Below are positions 47,873 to 56,885 of a stretch of 64,000 bases of DNA, piece after piece. The position numbers and the translations under genes are program-made. The stretch's first letter is position 1; each line of letters starts with the position of its first letter. Below the pieces are notes generated by a model. It was not told the DNA's origin. It saw nothing but the letters and a program-made list of their open reading frames with translations, and ran no database searches. Source of the DNA: Merluccius polli (Eukaryota; Chordata; Actinopteri; Gadiformes; Merlucciidae); contig JAOPHQ010000568.1 of the NCBI GenBank assembly GCA_030340625.1, positions 782,001 to 846,000 on the forward strand. Direction: 5' to 3'.

Positions 47873-48560
47873 ATGCACGGGACAACCTGCGATTCAGTTC
47901 GATATGTGGATGAAAATGTTCGAGAATTATCTGCTTGCCATTCACGCGGAGGGGGACGACTGAAACACAAGGAAACGTGCAATTCTCCTACTCCTGCATG
48001 GGCACCAAAGGCACCAACGTATATTTTAGACACTCACAGATGCAGGTACAACTTATGATTCAGCAGTAACTGCATTGCGGGCGCATTTCAGCCCAGCAAT
48101 AAACGAGAATGTGCGCGTGCTGCACAAGCTAGCCACAACATGCGGGTTTGCTGGAAACGCTGATGAAATGATATGGGACCAACTAATTGAACATGCTAGC
48201 GGCTCAAAAGTGCATGAGAGATTTTTAATGCAAACGGATGCAAACCTCACTCTGGATACAGCAGTAAAGTTGGCGTGCCAGGTGGAAGCGGCCATCGGAC
48301 GCGCGCAGGACATGCGTTTGCTTTGGAGCCTCAGGCTCCTGTGCACGTGGTGAAGGGGAAACCACAACGTCCATTCAGAACCAGAACAAGGAGAAATTAC
48401 TCTGCCGAGCCTGCAGCAGCAGTACCGAAGTTGTTTTAGATGTAGGTCAGTAGCTCACCTTGCAAATGCTCCAGAAAAGCCCTGCCTGCACGGAAAGTGA
48501 CTTGCCGAAACTGCAATAGGATGGGACACTTCGCCAGTGTATGTGAGGCAATGAAAAACA
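47873..48560 (+). pseudogene. Ty3/gypsy gag relic with zinc knuckle
   Basis: Several plus-strand frames join to a gag-like order: FDMWMKMFENYLLAIHAEGD (about 47898-47957); ALRAHFSPAINENV and an FAGNADEMIWDQLIEH segment (48075-48210); an ERFLMQ...LDTAVKLACQVEAAIG helix region; and two Cys-rich knuckles. The second is CX2CX4HX4C (CRNCNRMGHFASVC, 48503-48544). This is the capsid-nucleocapsid order of Ty3/gypsy gag, which packages element RNA. The reading frame shifts at least twice (about 47960-48060 and 48340-48490) and has internal stops. TGTTGACGAGGATT just after ATAACA (about 47814-47837) could be an LTR end and primer-binding region; that is inference. Confidence 0.8.
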
Positions 48561-48910
48561 TGGCCAAAGTAGGAGAAGGGGTTGTTCTTGAAATTAATAC
48601 AATGCATATGATACCAAATAGACTACCAGGTGACAAAATTCCATGCACAGTGACCATAAATGCAAAGTCAACATTCTGTACTGTGGAGCTAGTGGTGGAT
48701 ATGGGATCTGCTGTATCCATCATTCCTGATTGCCTCTACAGAGAGCACTTCAGTGATGTGTCGCTGGCGGAGTCACTAAAAAGGTTAGTGTCTTATACCA
48801 AATCGGATGACCCAGTGCTAGGTTGCCTGTCAGCTACAGTGCAGCGTGCAAACATTACAGTACCAGCTACACTATATGTTTTGAAGACAGGCACAACTTG
48901 GAATGGACTT
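48561..48910 (+). pseudogene. Ty3/gypsy protease relic
   Basis: The frame continues from the zinc knuckle without a break and carries ELVVDMGSAVSIIP. This is the active-site context of retroviral-type aspartic proteases, which normally have D-[TS]-G; here the middle residue is Met (codons 48698-48706), so the protein is probably inactive. An AxLYVLKTGTTWNGL segment follows, corresponding to the C-terminal part of the domain. The solo LTR at 48911 interrupts it a few codons before the family's usual end. Confidence 0.8.
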
Positions 48911-49066
48911 TGTGGAGTGTATGTGGAGTGTGTGTGGTTGATAGCTGCTTTACAGCCTCACCTGGCCTGAGTCACACTGATTAGACTCTGAGGCTGGGTG
49001 GGGCTGCACACCTGTGGTGCAGAGCAATCATGGCACCCAGGATAAACTATCAACACACACATGAGA

Positions 49067-49113
<47 letters not shown>

Positions 49114-49266
49114 TCTGTCATGGCAGCATATACCATCTGCTCGGCGTATATCATCATGCCATCTCCAATAAATGCATATTCAACTCAACATCTACCTGTG
49201 TGTCCTGTGTCGGAGGGCCCCAGCAAAAGCCACTAAGGTGCTGTGTGGCAGGGGTGAACTGCCACA
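48911..49266. mobile_element. complete solo LTR, 356 bp, 5-bp duplication
   Basis: It starts TGTGG and ends CCACA, the perfect short inverted termini of an LTR. GACTT occurs at both sides (48906-48910 and 49267-49271), the 5-bp duplication made by a retroviral-type integrase. An AATAAA lies at 49171-49176 in the plus-strand sense, as expected for an R region. A (GA)n tract occupies 49063-49111. It lies between the protease and RT segments of the plus-strand gypsy relic, whose frame is otherwise contiguous across it. A second, broken copy lies at 55578-56157. No internal LTR-retrotransposon sequence accompanies it, so it arose by recombination between two LTRs. Confidence 0.88.
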
Positions 49267-49990
49267 GACTTATTCAGGGCACTGAGACTTTCTATTGCCA
49301 ACAACATTGTGCTCTCACCTGCGGCTCCAGTCTCAGAGATCAAAGAGATCAAAGCTGGATCAGTGACTGGGGAGAAACTGGGCCTTGCTAAAGGTTTCAT
49401 TTACCCAGTAAAAATCAGGGACGGTGTCCAGCCTGTTCAACAAAAGCTGAAGAGGCCCCCGCTCTCTGTCTAACAAGCTGTCTCTGCAGAATTGGAGAGG
49501 CTACTGGAGATGGATGTGATAGAGAGGATTGATGCATCCCAATGGGTATTGCCCATCGTGGTCACACAACAGAAGAACAGTGCAGTGAAGATGTGTGTGG
49601 ACTTACTTGAGCCAAACAAGGCTATAGGGATGGACAGTCACCCAGTTCCCCATATGGATGACCTATTATCTGAATTGCATGGAGCCACTGTGTTCCCCAC
49701 CATAGATTTGGCAAATGCTTATCATCAGGTGTTACTGGCAGAAAAAAGCCGGGACATGACTGCATTCATAACACACAAAGGGCTTTTCAGGTTCTGTCGG
49801 GTTCCACATGGAGTGTGCTCAGCCCCAAGTGTGTTCTCCAAGCTGATGTCTCTGGTGCTGAAAGGTCTCAAGGGGGTCCAGAACTTTCTGGATGTGTCAT
49901 AGTCTATGGCACAGACAAGGAGGAGCATGACCGCAATCTGCAGGCGGTGCTCACTGCGCTGAAGGAGGCCGAAATGTTCCCAGGCTTCTC
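49267..49990 (+). pseudogene. Ty3/gypsy reverse transcriptase relic (N-terminal half)
   Basis: After the LTR the plus strand reads a protease-RT linker with stops. From 49488 there is RT: ELERLLEMDVIERIDAS, VTQQKNSAVKMCVDL, EPNKAIGMDSHPVPHMDDLL, the A motif FPTIDLANAYHQV with its Asp, FRFCRVPHGVCSAPSVF, and GVQNFLD. The catalytic box then breaks: a one-base loss right after the first Asp (about 49891) shifts the frame, and the following VIVYGTDKEEHDRNL is read in another frame (49893-49950). RT ends at MFPG (49982). The thumb, RNase H, integrase and 3' LTR are missing. The family differs from the minus-strand gypsy at 36753. Confidence 0.88.
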
Positions 49991-50555
49991 CTCTAATTAA
50001 TAACTGGTTAGAACCTTATAGGAGAATGGTTAATAACGTTATCTTTTAAATGTCATTGCCTTTACAAACCCTTTATATATCGATAATAGGATGAAATAAA
50101 TAAGCATCAGAAAGAAAGAAACAACAGATTATTTGCAACTTTGCACAAGGCTGAATGAGTGACGCACCAGATTTAGGCCTACCTGCATGTAGCCTGACAG
50201 CCCCTCCCCACCCTCTCCACACTCCAAATAGAGTGAAATGTCCAAATAGGGATTCATGCAAAGAAACTATTCAAACATGCTAGCGCTACAAATGTTGTTA
50301 AACAACACTAATAGGATGGGTGTGGGTGCAGGTGAAGGCTAAATGCAATCTTACCACCTCACAGTTGAATGCAGGGCCAGGGAGATATGCTCATTATGTG
50401 GCGGTAACAGGCGCATAACAGGCGGTCTTCTTGCCGGAATAGCACTTCCTTTGAAAATGTATCCGCAATAACATTTCAACTACATTTTACACACTGCACC
50501 TGTATATTTTACACACTGCACCGCGGATAAGGGACAGATAGACTCGGAGCTGAAA
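49991..50555. other. no gene seen
   Basis: Unique-looking DNA between the gypsy relic and the hAT transposase relic. A TATATTTTACACACTGCACC word is partly duplicated at 50487-50521. Confidence 0.45.
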
Positions 50556-51606
50556 AATTGTTTTGATTCACAATGTGAATACTGGACTGAGGTATTGAGA
50601 AGGGTGGTCTCAGTTGTCTTATTTCTAGCACAACGTGCAAGACGACAGTGTGTTTGGGAGGCCAGACAATGGTAATTATGTAGAGATCCTTGAAGTCGTA
50701 AGTGAGTTTGATCACTTCTTAAAAGCACACAATGAGAAATACGGTAATGCAGGCAAAGGAATCCCCTCCTATATCTCGTCAACAATCTGTTCAGATTTCA
50801 TAGAACTAATGCATGAGCAGGTGCTCTCGGAAGTTGTTGAGTATGTAACTTAAAGCTGCCAAGTTAAGATAGCAAATTATTTTCTAGCAGTGTTGATTCA
50901 ACACCCAACATATCCCATGTAGACCAATTGACATTTATCCTACGATACGTATTCCCTGATGGTGATGTCAAACAGCGCTTTCTCAAGTTGTTATCAATTG
51001 AAAGCCACACCGGAGAAGCCCTATGTGTCTGTCTTAACTGTTTTACGGGACATGGACATTGACAAAAACAATTGTAGAGGCCAGTGCTATGCCAATGCGG
51101 CCAATATGTCTAGCATTTACAAAGGACTGCAAACCCGTATTAAAGAGGTAAATCTATTAGTGGAGTGGGTACCATGCACAGCACATACCCTTAACTTGGT
51201 GGGGGTCAACAGCGTTAAGTGTTGCATTGAGACAACATCATTTTTTAGTTTTCAGTTTTTATCAATTTCTGCTCAAAATCGACAATCATCATCAGGCAGA
51301 TTATTACAGCAGGACTACAGCCAAACGAAAATCATCGAATAGACTCTGAAAACTCTTTCCAACACTAGACGGGCTGCTAAGCAATTATGCATAAATTAAG
51401 CCAACATTCAGGAGAAAAATATAGCAGCTGATCCTAATCAGAATTTAACTACTTGAGATGAAGCTAGGTCCCTGAACAAGAACATGGCTAAACTTGAAGT
51501 GGCATTTCTACGCACCACGTGGAATAATATTCTCCGAAGACTCAAAGACAGAAAACAAGCACAGCCTTACAGGCAGTTGACCTCTGCAATGCGACTGCTC
51601 TGGTGA
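50556..51606 (+). pseudogene. decayed hAT transposase, ZMYM1/DUF4371 type
   Basis: Plus-strand segments in order: a YWTEVLRRVVSVVLFLAQR-like start (about 50578-50635, different frame); GRPDNGNYVEILEVVSEFDHFLKAH and KYGNAGKGIPSYISSTICSDFIELM (50659-50822); DMDIDKNNCRGQCYANAANMS and YKGLQTRIKEVN...VPCTAHTLNLVG (51050-51205); and NKNMAKLEVAFLRTTWNNIL toward 51540. This order, with the CRGQxYDNAANMSG and PCxAHxLNL blocks, matches DUF4371-type hAT transposases related to ZMYM1. Such proteins cut and paste their element in the nucleus. At least two frameshifts and several stops (e.g. 50851, 51340) show it is dead. The N-terminal zinc finger, C-terminal dimerisation region and terminal repeats are not visible. 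Confidence 0.8.
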
Positions 51607-51849
51607 AATCACTGATGGTTTATGCAGCAGGCTTGTGGGATCAGTGTGACTAGTGCATGTGCCAGTCGGGGGTGCGGCTGGTCGGAGTGTGTGCCCATTC
51701 GGAAAACGTGTCGGTACAGTCAGTTAGCTGCTGCCGGTAAAAGAGCCGCTGTTGTGCACGTTAATAGAAGACTACATTACCCACAGTCCAACATGGTGTG
51801 ACGTCAACTGCCGGTGTGCGCTAGTTTTCTATTCAAAGTTCATTATTAA

Positions 51850-51935
51850 TATATTGAACGCTTGTCCAAATTGCACCAAATTCGACACTGCACTTCCCTG
51901 GGCCGCGATACATCCGCCGAGTGCGAAGTGAATTC
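51850..51935 (-). repeat. copy of the 11982 dispersed repeat
   Basis: On the minus strand CCAGGGAAGTGCAGTGTCGA, then ATTTGGTGCAATTTGGAC, matches the GGAAGTGCAGTGTCGAGTGT...AAGTTGTGTGGATGAGCG unit at 11996. It is diverged and single-copy here. Confidence 0.55.
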
Positions 51936-52781
51936 GAAAAAAAGCCGTCGAGATAATGGACGGAATGGGAGGCACGCAGACACACAGATTCTTGCCTTTA
52001 TAGTTAGATGTAATTGAGGCTGAAGCCAAAAACATCTCGCCAACAGTGTCCCATAATGACAAAGAGGACACACAGTGGCAGAAAAAACGCAAGAAACAGC
52101 CAGATGAATCTGCAACACCGGAGTGGCTGGGGTTAAAGGCCTATTTGTTGAGTGTTTTCTAATGGTGTTTAAGTGTGTTGAATACTCAACATGATTTGAC
52201 TAGTCTGTTCAAATTTGTTTTGTTTTTTCTATTGCCCAATTTTGTGCCAGATTTCCCTCTTGAAAAATCGTCTAGCGTGTGTGTGGCATTACAAGACACT
52301 GGTGAGTATCTGGGCAAAAAAAGTCTGAATTAGGCTGTGATCCGTCTGTTGGGAGGCCTCCGACCCAGGAGTTAAACGAAGCCTCAAATAATGTTCTTCT
52401 GTTCAGAGGCAGTGGAGGTCAGGTCCCTCTTCTTTTCCATCTGCTCTTGCTTTCTTATTACAACTCCCCTGTCTTTCTAGTTCTGCTGCGGTTTTCTTGC
52501 TCTACTCTACCCGTTTTCTCCCTCATTTTCTTTTTATTGTCAATCTCTCTATCTTTCATCTTTCAGTGTCTCTTTAACCTTTACGCCTACTATGGTCTTT
52601 GTCTCTTGAAATGTCCCTCTTTCTTTCTCTCTCTCATTCACTCCCATGGGGCGGTTGCAACAATCAGTCCCTGAGACCCCAACCCTCCTCACTGCTTACT
52701 CCCTGCTACATTCTCCACCACTTCCACAAACCGCAATGTCCAGCCACACAATCATTTCTGTATGTACCTGTAGTTCTTTCG

Positions 52782-52782
<1 letters not shown>
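51936..52782. other. no gene seen
   Basis: Mixed DNA, then a pyrimidine-rich block (52430-52640). Frames of 75-94 codons there are composition artefacts. Confidence 0.45.
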
Positions 52783-52813
<31 letters not shown>

Positions 52814-52872
52814 GTGTGTGAGTGTGAGTGTGAGTGAGAGAGAGAGGGAGAGAGAGAGAGAGAGAGAGAGAC
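52783..52872. repeat. (TG)n-(GAGT)n-(GA)n microsatellite
   Basis: TG run to about 52820, TGAG words, then GA to 52872. Confidence 0.92.
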
Positions 52873-53500
52873 GATGCGCATAGTTCTCAACTCTTCTAGC
52901 CTCAGTTATACATGCCCAACTCATATTTTGCTCATATTGTGAATGTACACATTTGGTTGCTCCAGTATTCTAGCCTCCACACCAAGGTGAAGTTCGTTTT
53001 CATGTTTCAAAATAATATGTGATCCTGTTATAATGCATGCCCAATTCTACAACCTAATGAATCCATCCACACGGGTGCTGAATGCTGAATGTGATGTTGA
53101 ATATGTAATAAATGTTGAATATGAAACCAACTTCACCCGAGCCACCATCTGCTCTGCACTCTCCATAACATCATCACATGTCTGGTGCAGGCTCTACACT
53201 TACAAACCCCTTTGAACAAAATAACATTAATGTTTTTCCTTGCTTACAATATTCTTAATATAAATACAAACACAGATCTGGCCAAATATCTTGCATTCAA
53301 ATCTAGACTCAAGGTCAGCTGTTCTAATCTCCTGCCTCCTGCATTATTTAGCATTGAAATGACAAGTGTAACCAACTCATCCATCTTTGCACACGTGTTG
53401 CATTCATATAATATAATGACTTATGACATGCATCGTCTATGTTGCTTGAAGTGGCAACCCAACCAACTAACCAGACAATGCCACCTTCTGTTTACATTTA
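52873..53500. other. no gene seen
   Basis: Unique-looking AT-rich DNA. The TGCTGAATGCTGAATGTGAT and GAATATGTAATAAATGTTGA words near 53079-53120 are a short imperfect tandem. Confidence 0.45.
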
Positions 53501-53501
53501 G

Positions 53502-53648
53502 ACATTTACATTTAGGGCATTTAGCAGATGCTTTTGTCCAAAGCGACTTACAATAAGTACATTTGTTAGGAGAAAGTGCAACACTAAACCGCTATCAGTA
53601 GAGTAAGGATTTCACAAGAACAAGTTTCAAGCATACCAATTGCTAAGT
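53502..53648 (+). repeat. teleost GGGCATTTAGCAGA dispersed repeat, copy 1
   Basis: ACATTTACATTTAGGGCATT, then TTTTGTCCAAAGCGACTTAC, through CACAAGAACAAGTTTCAAGC and CCAATTGCTA, matches 57323-57472 almost throughout in the same orientation. The CCAAAGCGACTTACA string is very common in teleost genomes. The element class is not decided here. Confidence 0.75.
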
Positions 53649-54102
53649 TGTTTATTGAGTGGAAGGAACTTAGTTCCTGTGTTCAGAAAAAGCCAAATGA
53701 GGCAGATTTATAAATGCAAATAGAAATCAAATCTTATTGTTCTATAATTTTTAATACGATTTATTTGGCCACTGAACACAGTCTCTGCCCTGTACCTATG
53801 GAGCGAAGTACCTTTGAATTGAGCACATAGTTTTAGATAAACACATTATAACTGGTTGTGGTTCGATTGACTGGAAATAAATGTTCACAGCAGCAACAGC
53901 CTTGTGTTACTTCTGTTCACAGACAACTGCCTCCACTCCATTGTTTTCTGATGTTTGTGGCAATTTCCGGTGGGGAGGGGCCATGACTTGACCTCACAAC
54001 ACGTTGCCTTGCTTCGCAGTTTAAATTATTTCAATTTTGACCCTGCACCGCATGACATAACACATCAACCAATAGATTTGTAGTACAGTCCAAAACGACA
54101 AT

Positions 54103-55041
54103 GGCTGTGTTCAAAACCGCATACTAAGGTATGATTCATACTAAGTATGATGTCAAATTGAGTATGTAGTGCGTTCACACTGCAAGGTATGTGGATTTTG
54201 TGGATGCGAGAAATGCCCGGATGTATACGAGATTAGCAAGAATTTCTGAGTATGCGGCGTGAGCTTACTGGACATACTCAACTGCCCCACAATGCATTGC
54301 GTCTCTTCAGACTACAAAATGGCGGACTGCGAGCTACTCTGGACCCAGGATGTTAAGGGTTATGGTACAGTAAACCCGGCCAGCGGCTCTCCTCACATCT
54401 CCAAAAACATTGGAGCCAATTTCCAAACAGGCGTCATTTAGATAAACTGACCTCACATTGGAAATCTACAGGGTGACTTCATCGACCAAAATAATATTAA
54501 AACTGAATGAAGTGATATAAACAGTCAAGTTGCAACAGCTTTCAGCCTGCTGTCAAATCTCTGCTATCGCTGCCAGTTGGTGTGAAATGCATTCTGGGAT
54601 ACTTGGCTGTATACTATAGTGTGAACGTGTGCTGGTAATGGAATACTTAATCGTTTGTTTAGTAGGCAGTATAGATAGATAGATAGATAGATAGATATGT
54701 ACTTTATTGATCCCAAGCTGGGAAATTTAAATGTAGCAGCCAGCATAACATTACAAGTAGACACAAGACACTAAATAATAAATGCAATAAGGATAAAATA
54801 AAAAGGATAAAAAAAGGTATCTATAATATACAATACACAGAAGACTCTATATACAATATACAATCTGTACAATGTGCAATGTGAAACATATAGGTGCAAA
54901 AAACGGGTAAGGTCTGCAGTCAAGCATAAGGTGCAATATTCAATGTAAAGAATAAATAACTAAGAAATAAATGAAGTATGCAGTACATACTCATTGTGTA
55001 TGTAGTAGGCAGTGCGTTAGTATCTGGTGTCGAGCACAGCC
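54103..55041. mobile_element. DNA element with GGCTGTG ends, split by a LINE tail
   Basis: The left end GGCTGTGTTCAAAACCGCAT and the right end ATCTGGTGTCGAGCACAGCC-like are imperfectly complementary. AAT (54100-54102 and 55042-55044) is a possible 3-bp duplication; alternatively CAATG is a 5-bp one. The subterminal regions are full of GTATACTAAGTATG-type words. Three-base duplications suit PIF/Harbinger elements. The central part (about 54671-54970) is a separate LINE fragment, so the original element was about 640 bp. No transposase frame is seen. Confidence 0.65.
54671..54970 (-). mobile_element. LINE 3' end with (GATA)n tail, minus strand
   Basis: Read on the minus strand it ends TTTCCCAGCTTGGGATCAAT AAAGTACATATC followed by a (TATC)6 tail (plus-strand GATA at 54671-54696). 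An imperfect GGGATCAATAAAGTA hairpin tail plus tetranucleotide repeat is the usual 3' end of several teleost LINEs of the L2/Rex1 group. It is 5' truncated and lies inside the element at 54103-55041. Confidence 0.7.
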
Positions 55042-55106
55042 AATGTTTCAAGCTGCGGGTGATTTTGTGTGTTTTAAACTTACCGTGCTCAAGAACACAA
55101 CCGCGT

Positions 55107-55402
55107 ACTGACCCCTGATGGGGTCAGCCCAGGTCCAGCCTCATCTCTGCCAGCCCAGCACAGCAGCCCAAGACCACATGCTGCAGGAGGAGACTGGGGG
55201 ATCGTGCGTCATCACCCTGGTGGAGGGGGGGCCCTACCGAGGGCTGGTCCAGGCCCTCCGAGGAGCTGCCTCCGCGGTCCAGCTGTCAGGCCTCCTCCGA
55301 GCCCATCCAGCCAGCCCCTGCAAACGGCCAGCCCACAGACGCCTCCGGTCTCCAGCATGGAGGGGGAGGGTGGGGTTGGCGTGTGACACTGGGGAGGTGT
55401 AG
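55107..55402 (+). other. GC-rich open frame, unexplained
   Basis: A GC-rich island of about 300 bp. It starts with a perfect hairpin (CTGACCCC 55107-55114, GGGGTCAG 55119-55126). Its 94-codon frame (55118-55402) includes SCVITLVEGGPYRGLVQALR and ends AWRGRVGLACDTGEV. The composition and absence of simple repeats make it the only frame here that could be host coding sequence, but no domain, splice site pair or poly(A) signal supports that. A second frame over the same bases is also open for a while, so chance in GC-rich DNA is likely. Confidence 0.2.
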
Positions 55403-55577
55403 AGGCAGTGGGGTTTGGGGGTTGTTTGTATTTTTATTTTAGGTATGGTAACCCTGTTGAGAGTCCAGTTTGTAGTTCTTTTTTTCTGTTTTGCTTGGAT
55501 GGGGAGGGGGGGGGGGGGGGAGGCTGAGGCTGGGGATCTCATTTCAGTGTTGGGGGTATGGGGAGTGTGTGTGTGTG

Positions 55578-55682
55578 TGTGGAGTGTGCAGGCACGTGCA
55601 GAGGGGGGGGCTATGGGTGCCCGAGCCCCTGCCCTTTTCCCTTTGAAGGACCAAAGTGCCCTTTTGAGCGGACCAAAGTGCC

Positions 55683-55714
<32 letters not shown>

Positions 55715-56157
55715 CTCAACAATCGCGCAACAGAAATTCTCCGGTAGCACTCCCCCCCCCCCCCCCCCCCCCCGCTCAACAATCGCGCAACAGAAATTCT
55801 TCGGTAGCACCCCCCCCCCCCGCTCAACAGAAATCCTCGCGTTTTTGAGCACCTGCCCCTCAAAGGGTCTCTGCACGGCCCTGGGAGTGTGTGTTGTTGA
55901 TAGCTGGTTTACAGCCTCACCTGGCCTGAGTCAGACTGATTAGACTCTGGCTGGGTGGGGTTGCACACCGGTGGTGCAGAGCAATCATGGCACCCAGGAT
56001 AAACCAGCTATCACCACACACACTCGGGAGAGAGACTCTGTCACGGCAGCACGTTACATCTGCTCTGGTTGGTACCAGCTTGCATATTCTCACCAACAAC
56101 CTGTGTCAGAGGATCCCAGAAAAGCCACTTATGCGGCGTGTGGCAGAGTCTACTGCG
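55578..56157. mobile_element. second copy of the TGTGG...CCACA LTR, interrupted
   Basis: TGTGGAGTGTG at 55578 and then TTGATAGCTGGTTTACAGCC, CTCACCTGGCCTGAGTCAGA and TGGCACCCAGGATAAACCAG follow the LTR at 48911-49266. They are separated after the first eleven bases by the hAT at 55589-55883 and its 8-bp duplication. The end, GTGTGGCAGAGTCTACTGC, has lost the CCACA terminus. It lacks the (GA)n expansion of the other copy. Target duplication not visible. Confidence 0.78.
55589..55883. mobile_element. 295-bp hAT MITE with 60-bp internal tandem
   Basis: It begins CAGGCACGTGCAGAGG and ends CTCTGCACGGCCCTG, complementary hAT ends. GGAGTGTG occurs on both sides (55581-55588 and 55884-55891), a perfect 8-bp duplication. 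Inside, a 60-bp unit, a C-run then CGCTCAACAATCGCGCAACA then GAAATTCTYCGGTAGCAC, occurs twice (C-runs at 55683-55712 and 55752-55772) and partly a third time. Frames across it are Pro/Gly artefacts. It inserted into the LTR copy at 55578. Confidence 0.9.
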
Positions 56158-56251
56158 TTTTATAAAATTATATAAACGCCGTTGTTAGACAGTGTTGGGC
56201 AGTAACGCGTTACTCAGTAACGTGTTACTGTGATATTATTACTTTCCCCAG

Positions 56252-56401
56252 CAGGGCCGTTTCTAGCTGTTTGGGGGCCCTATGCGAGATAAAATTTAGG
56301 GGCCCCTATGTTATCATGTCTGACGGGGGGGGGGGGGGGGGGGGGGGGGCGGCAGGGCCCTATGCAGCCGCATAGTCCGCATATGCCTAGAAACGGCTCT
56401 G
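56252..56401. mobile_element. 150-bp hAT MITE with perfect 8-bp duplication
   Basis: The ends are CAGGGCCGTTTCTAG and CTAGAAACGGCTCTG, complementary except one base. TTCCCCAG is repeated exactly at 56244-56251 and 56402-56409. It has a G25 run (56325-56349) near the centre. It inserted into the TTACT-rich 5' region of the hAT that starts at 56190. Confidence 0.92.
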
Positions 56402-56513
56402 TTCCCCAGTAGCCCCCCCAATTTCCAAAACAGTAATTTTATTAGTTACTAATCCAAGTAACGCTGCGTTACTGCACTACCAGAACGCGGTTCGTTTTTT
56501 GTCCCAGTAGGCT

Positions 56514-56699
56514 ATGATGACGTGGACGCGCGGCAGGTCAGGGCAGGTCACGACGGCTACTAGACAAAAAGCTAAACGAAGAACGGAGGATGCGAGAGAG
56601 GGAGAGAGGCATAGTTTCAACAGCTGGAAGTACAGCCATTATTTTGAGTTTGTCTCGGTCAAAGACGCGAAAAACATTGTCGTCCGCAAAAAAACGTAA
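56514..56699 (+). pseudogene. hAT transposase N-terminal remnant (BED-like)
   Basis: A 61-codon frame from ATG with a basic start (RQKAKRRTEDAREGE), then NSWKYSHYFEFVSVKDAKNIVV. The W-K-Y-x-H-Y-F-x-F-V...N-I-V-V pattern is how BED-type zinc fingers of hAT transposases begin; the Cys/His ligands that should follow are absent because the frame ends in TAA TAG at 56697-56702. It is in the same reading frame as the C-terminal remnant downstream. Confidence 0.65.
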
Positions 56700-56741
56700 T
56701 AGCGATGTGAAACAGGGGGGCCTCCTCCTCCTGCCAACACT

Positions 56742-56885
56742 CTGACCCCATCTAGCGCACCTGTGGAGCGGCTTGCTAGTGGAGGAGGTGTGGTGCTCAT
56801 CCCTAGGAGGAACAGACTGTCTGATCAGAGGTTGGAGAAGCTTCTGCCGATGAGATACAGTCATTGTTTCACTTCTGCACATTAG
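56742..56885 (+). pseudogene. hAT transposase C-terminal remnant (dimerisation region)
   Basis: The plus-strand frame reads TPSSAPVERLASGGGVVLIP, then RRNRLSDQRLEKLLPMRY, and stops at 56883-56885. S-A-x-V-E-R...G-G...R-x-R-L-x-x-x-x-x-E-K-L is the conserved C-terminal block of hAT transposases, needed for dimerisation. It lies 42 bases downstream of the N-terminal remnant's stop codon and in the same frame, so an internal deletion joined the ends. Confidence 0.82.

Noticed and set aside
50635..50853. Possible domesticated ZMYM-like host gene
   Set aside because: Frameshifts and stops between conserved blocks and no intact exon structure.
55234..55863. 209-codon minus-strand frame rich in Gly and Pro
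   Set aside because: It runs through the poly(C) tandem of the hAT MITE and into the GC-rich block; composition artefact.
56325..56349. Poly(G) runs as sequencing artefacts
   Set aside because: Run length may be wrong, but several lie at defined places within hAT copies with perfect duplications, so their presence is real.
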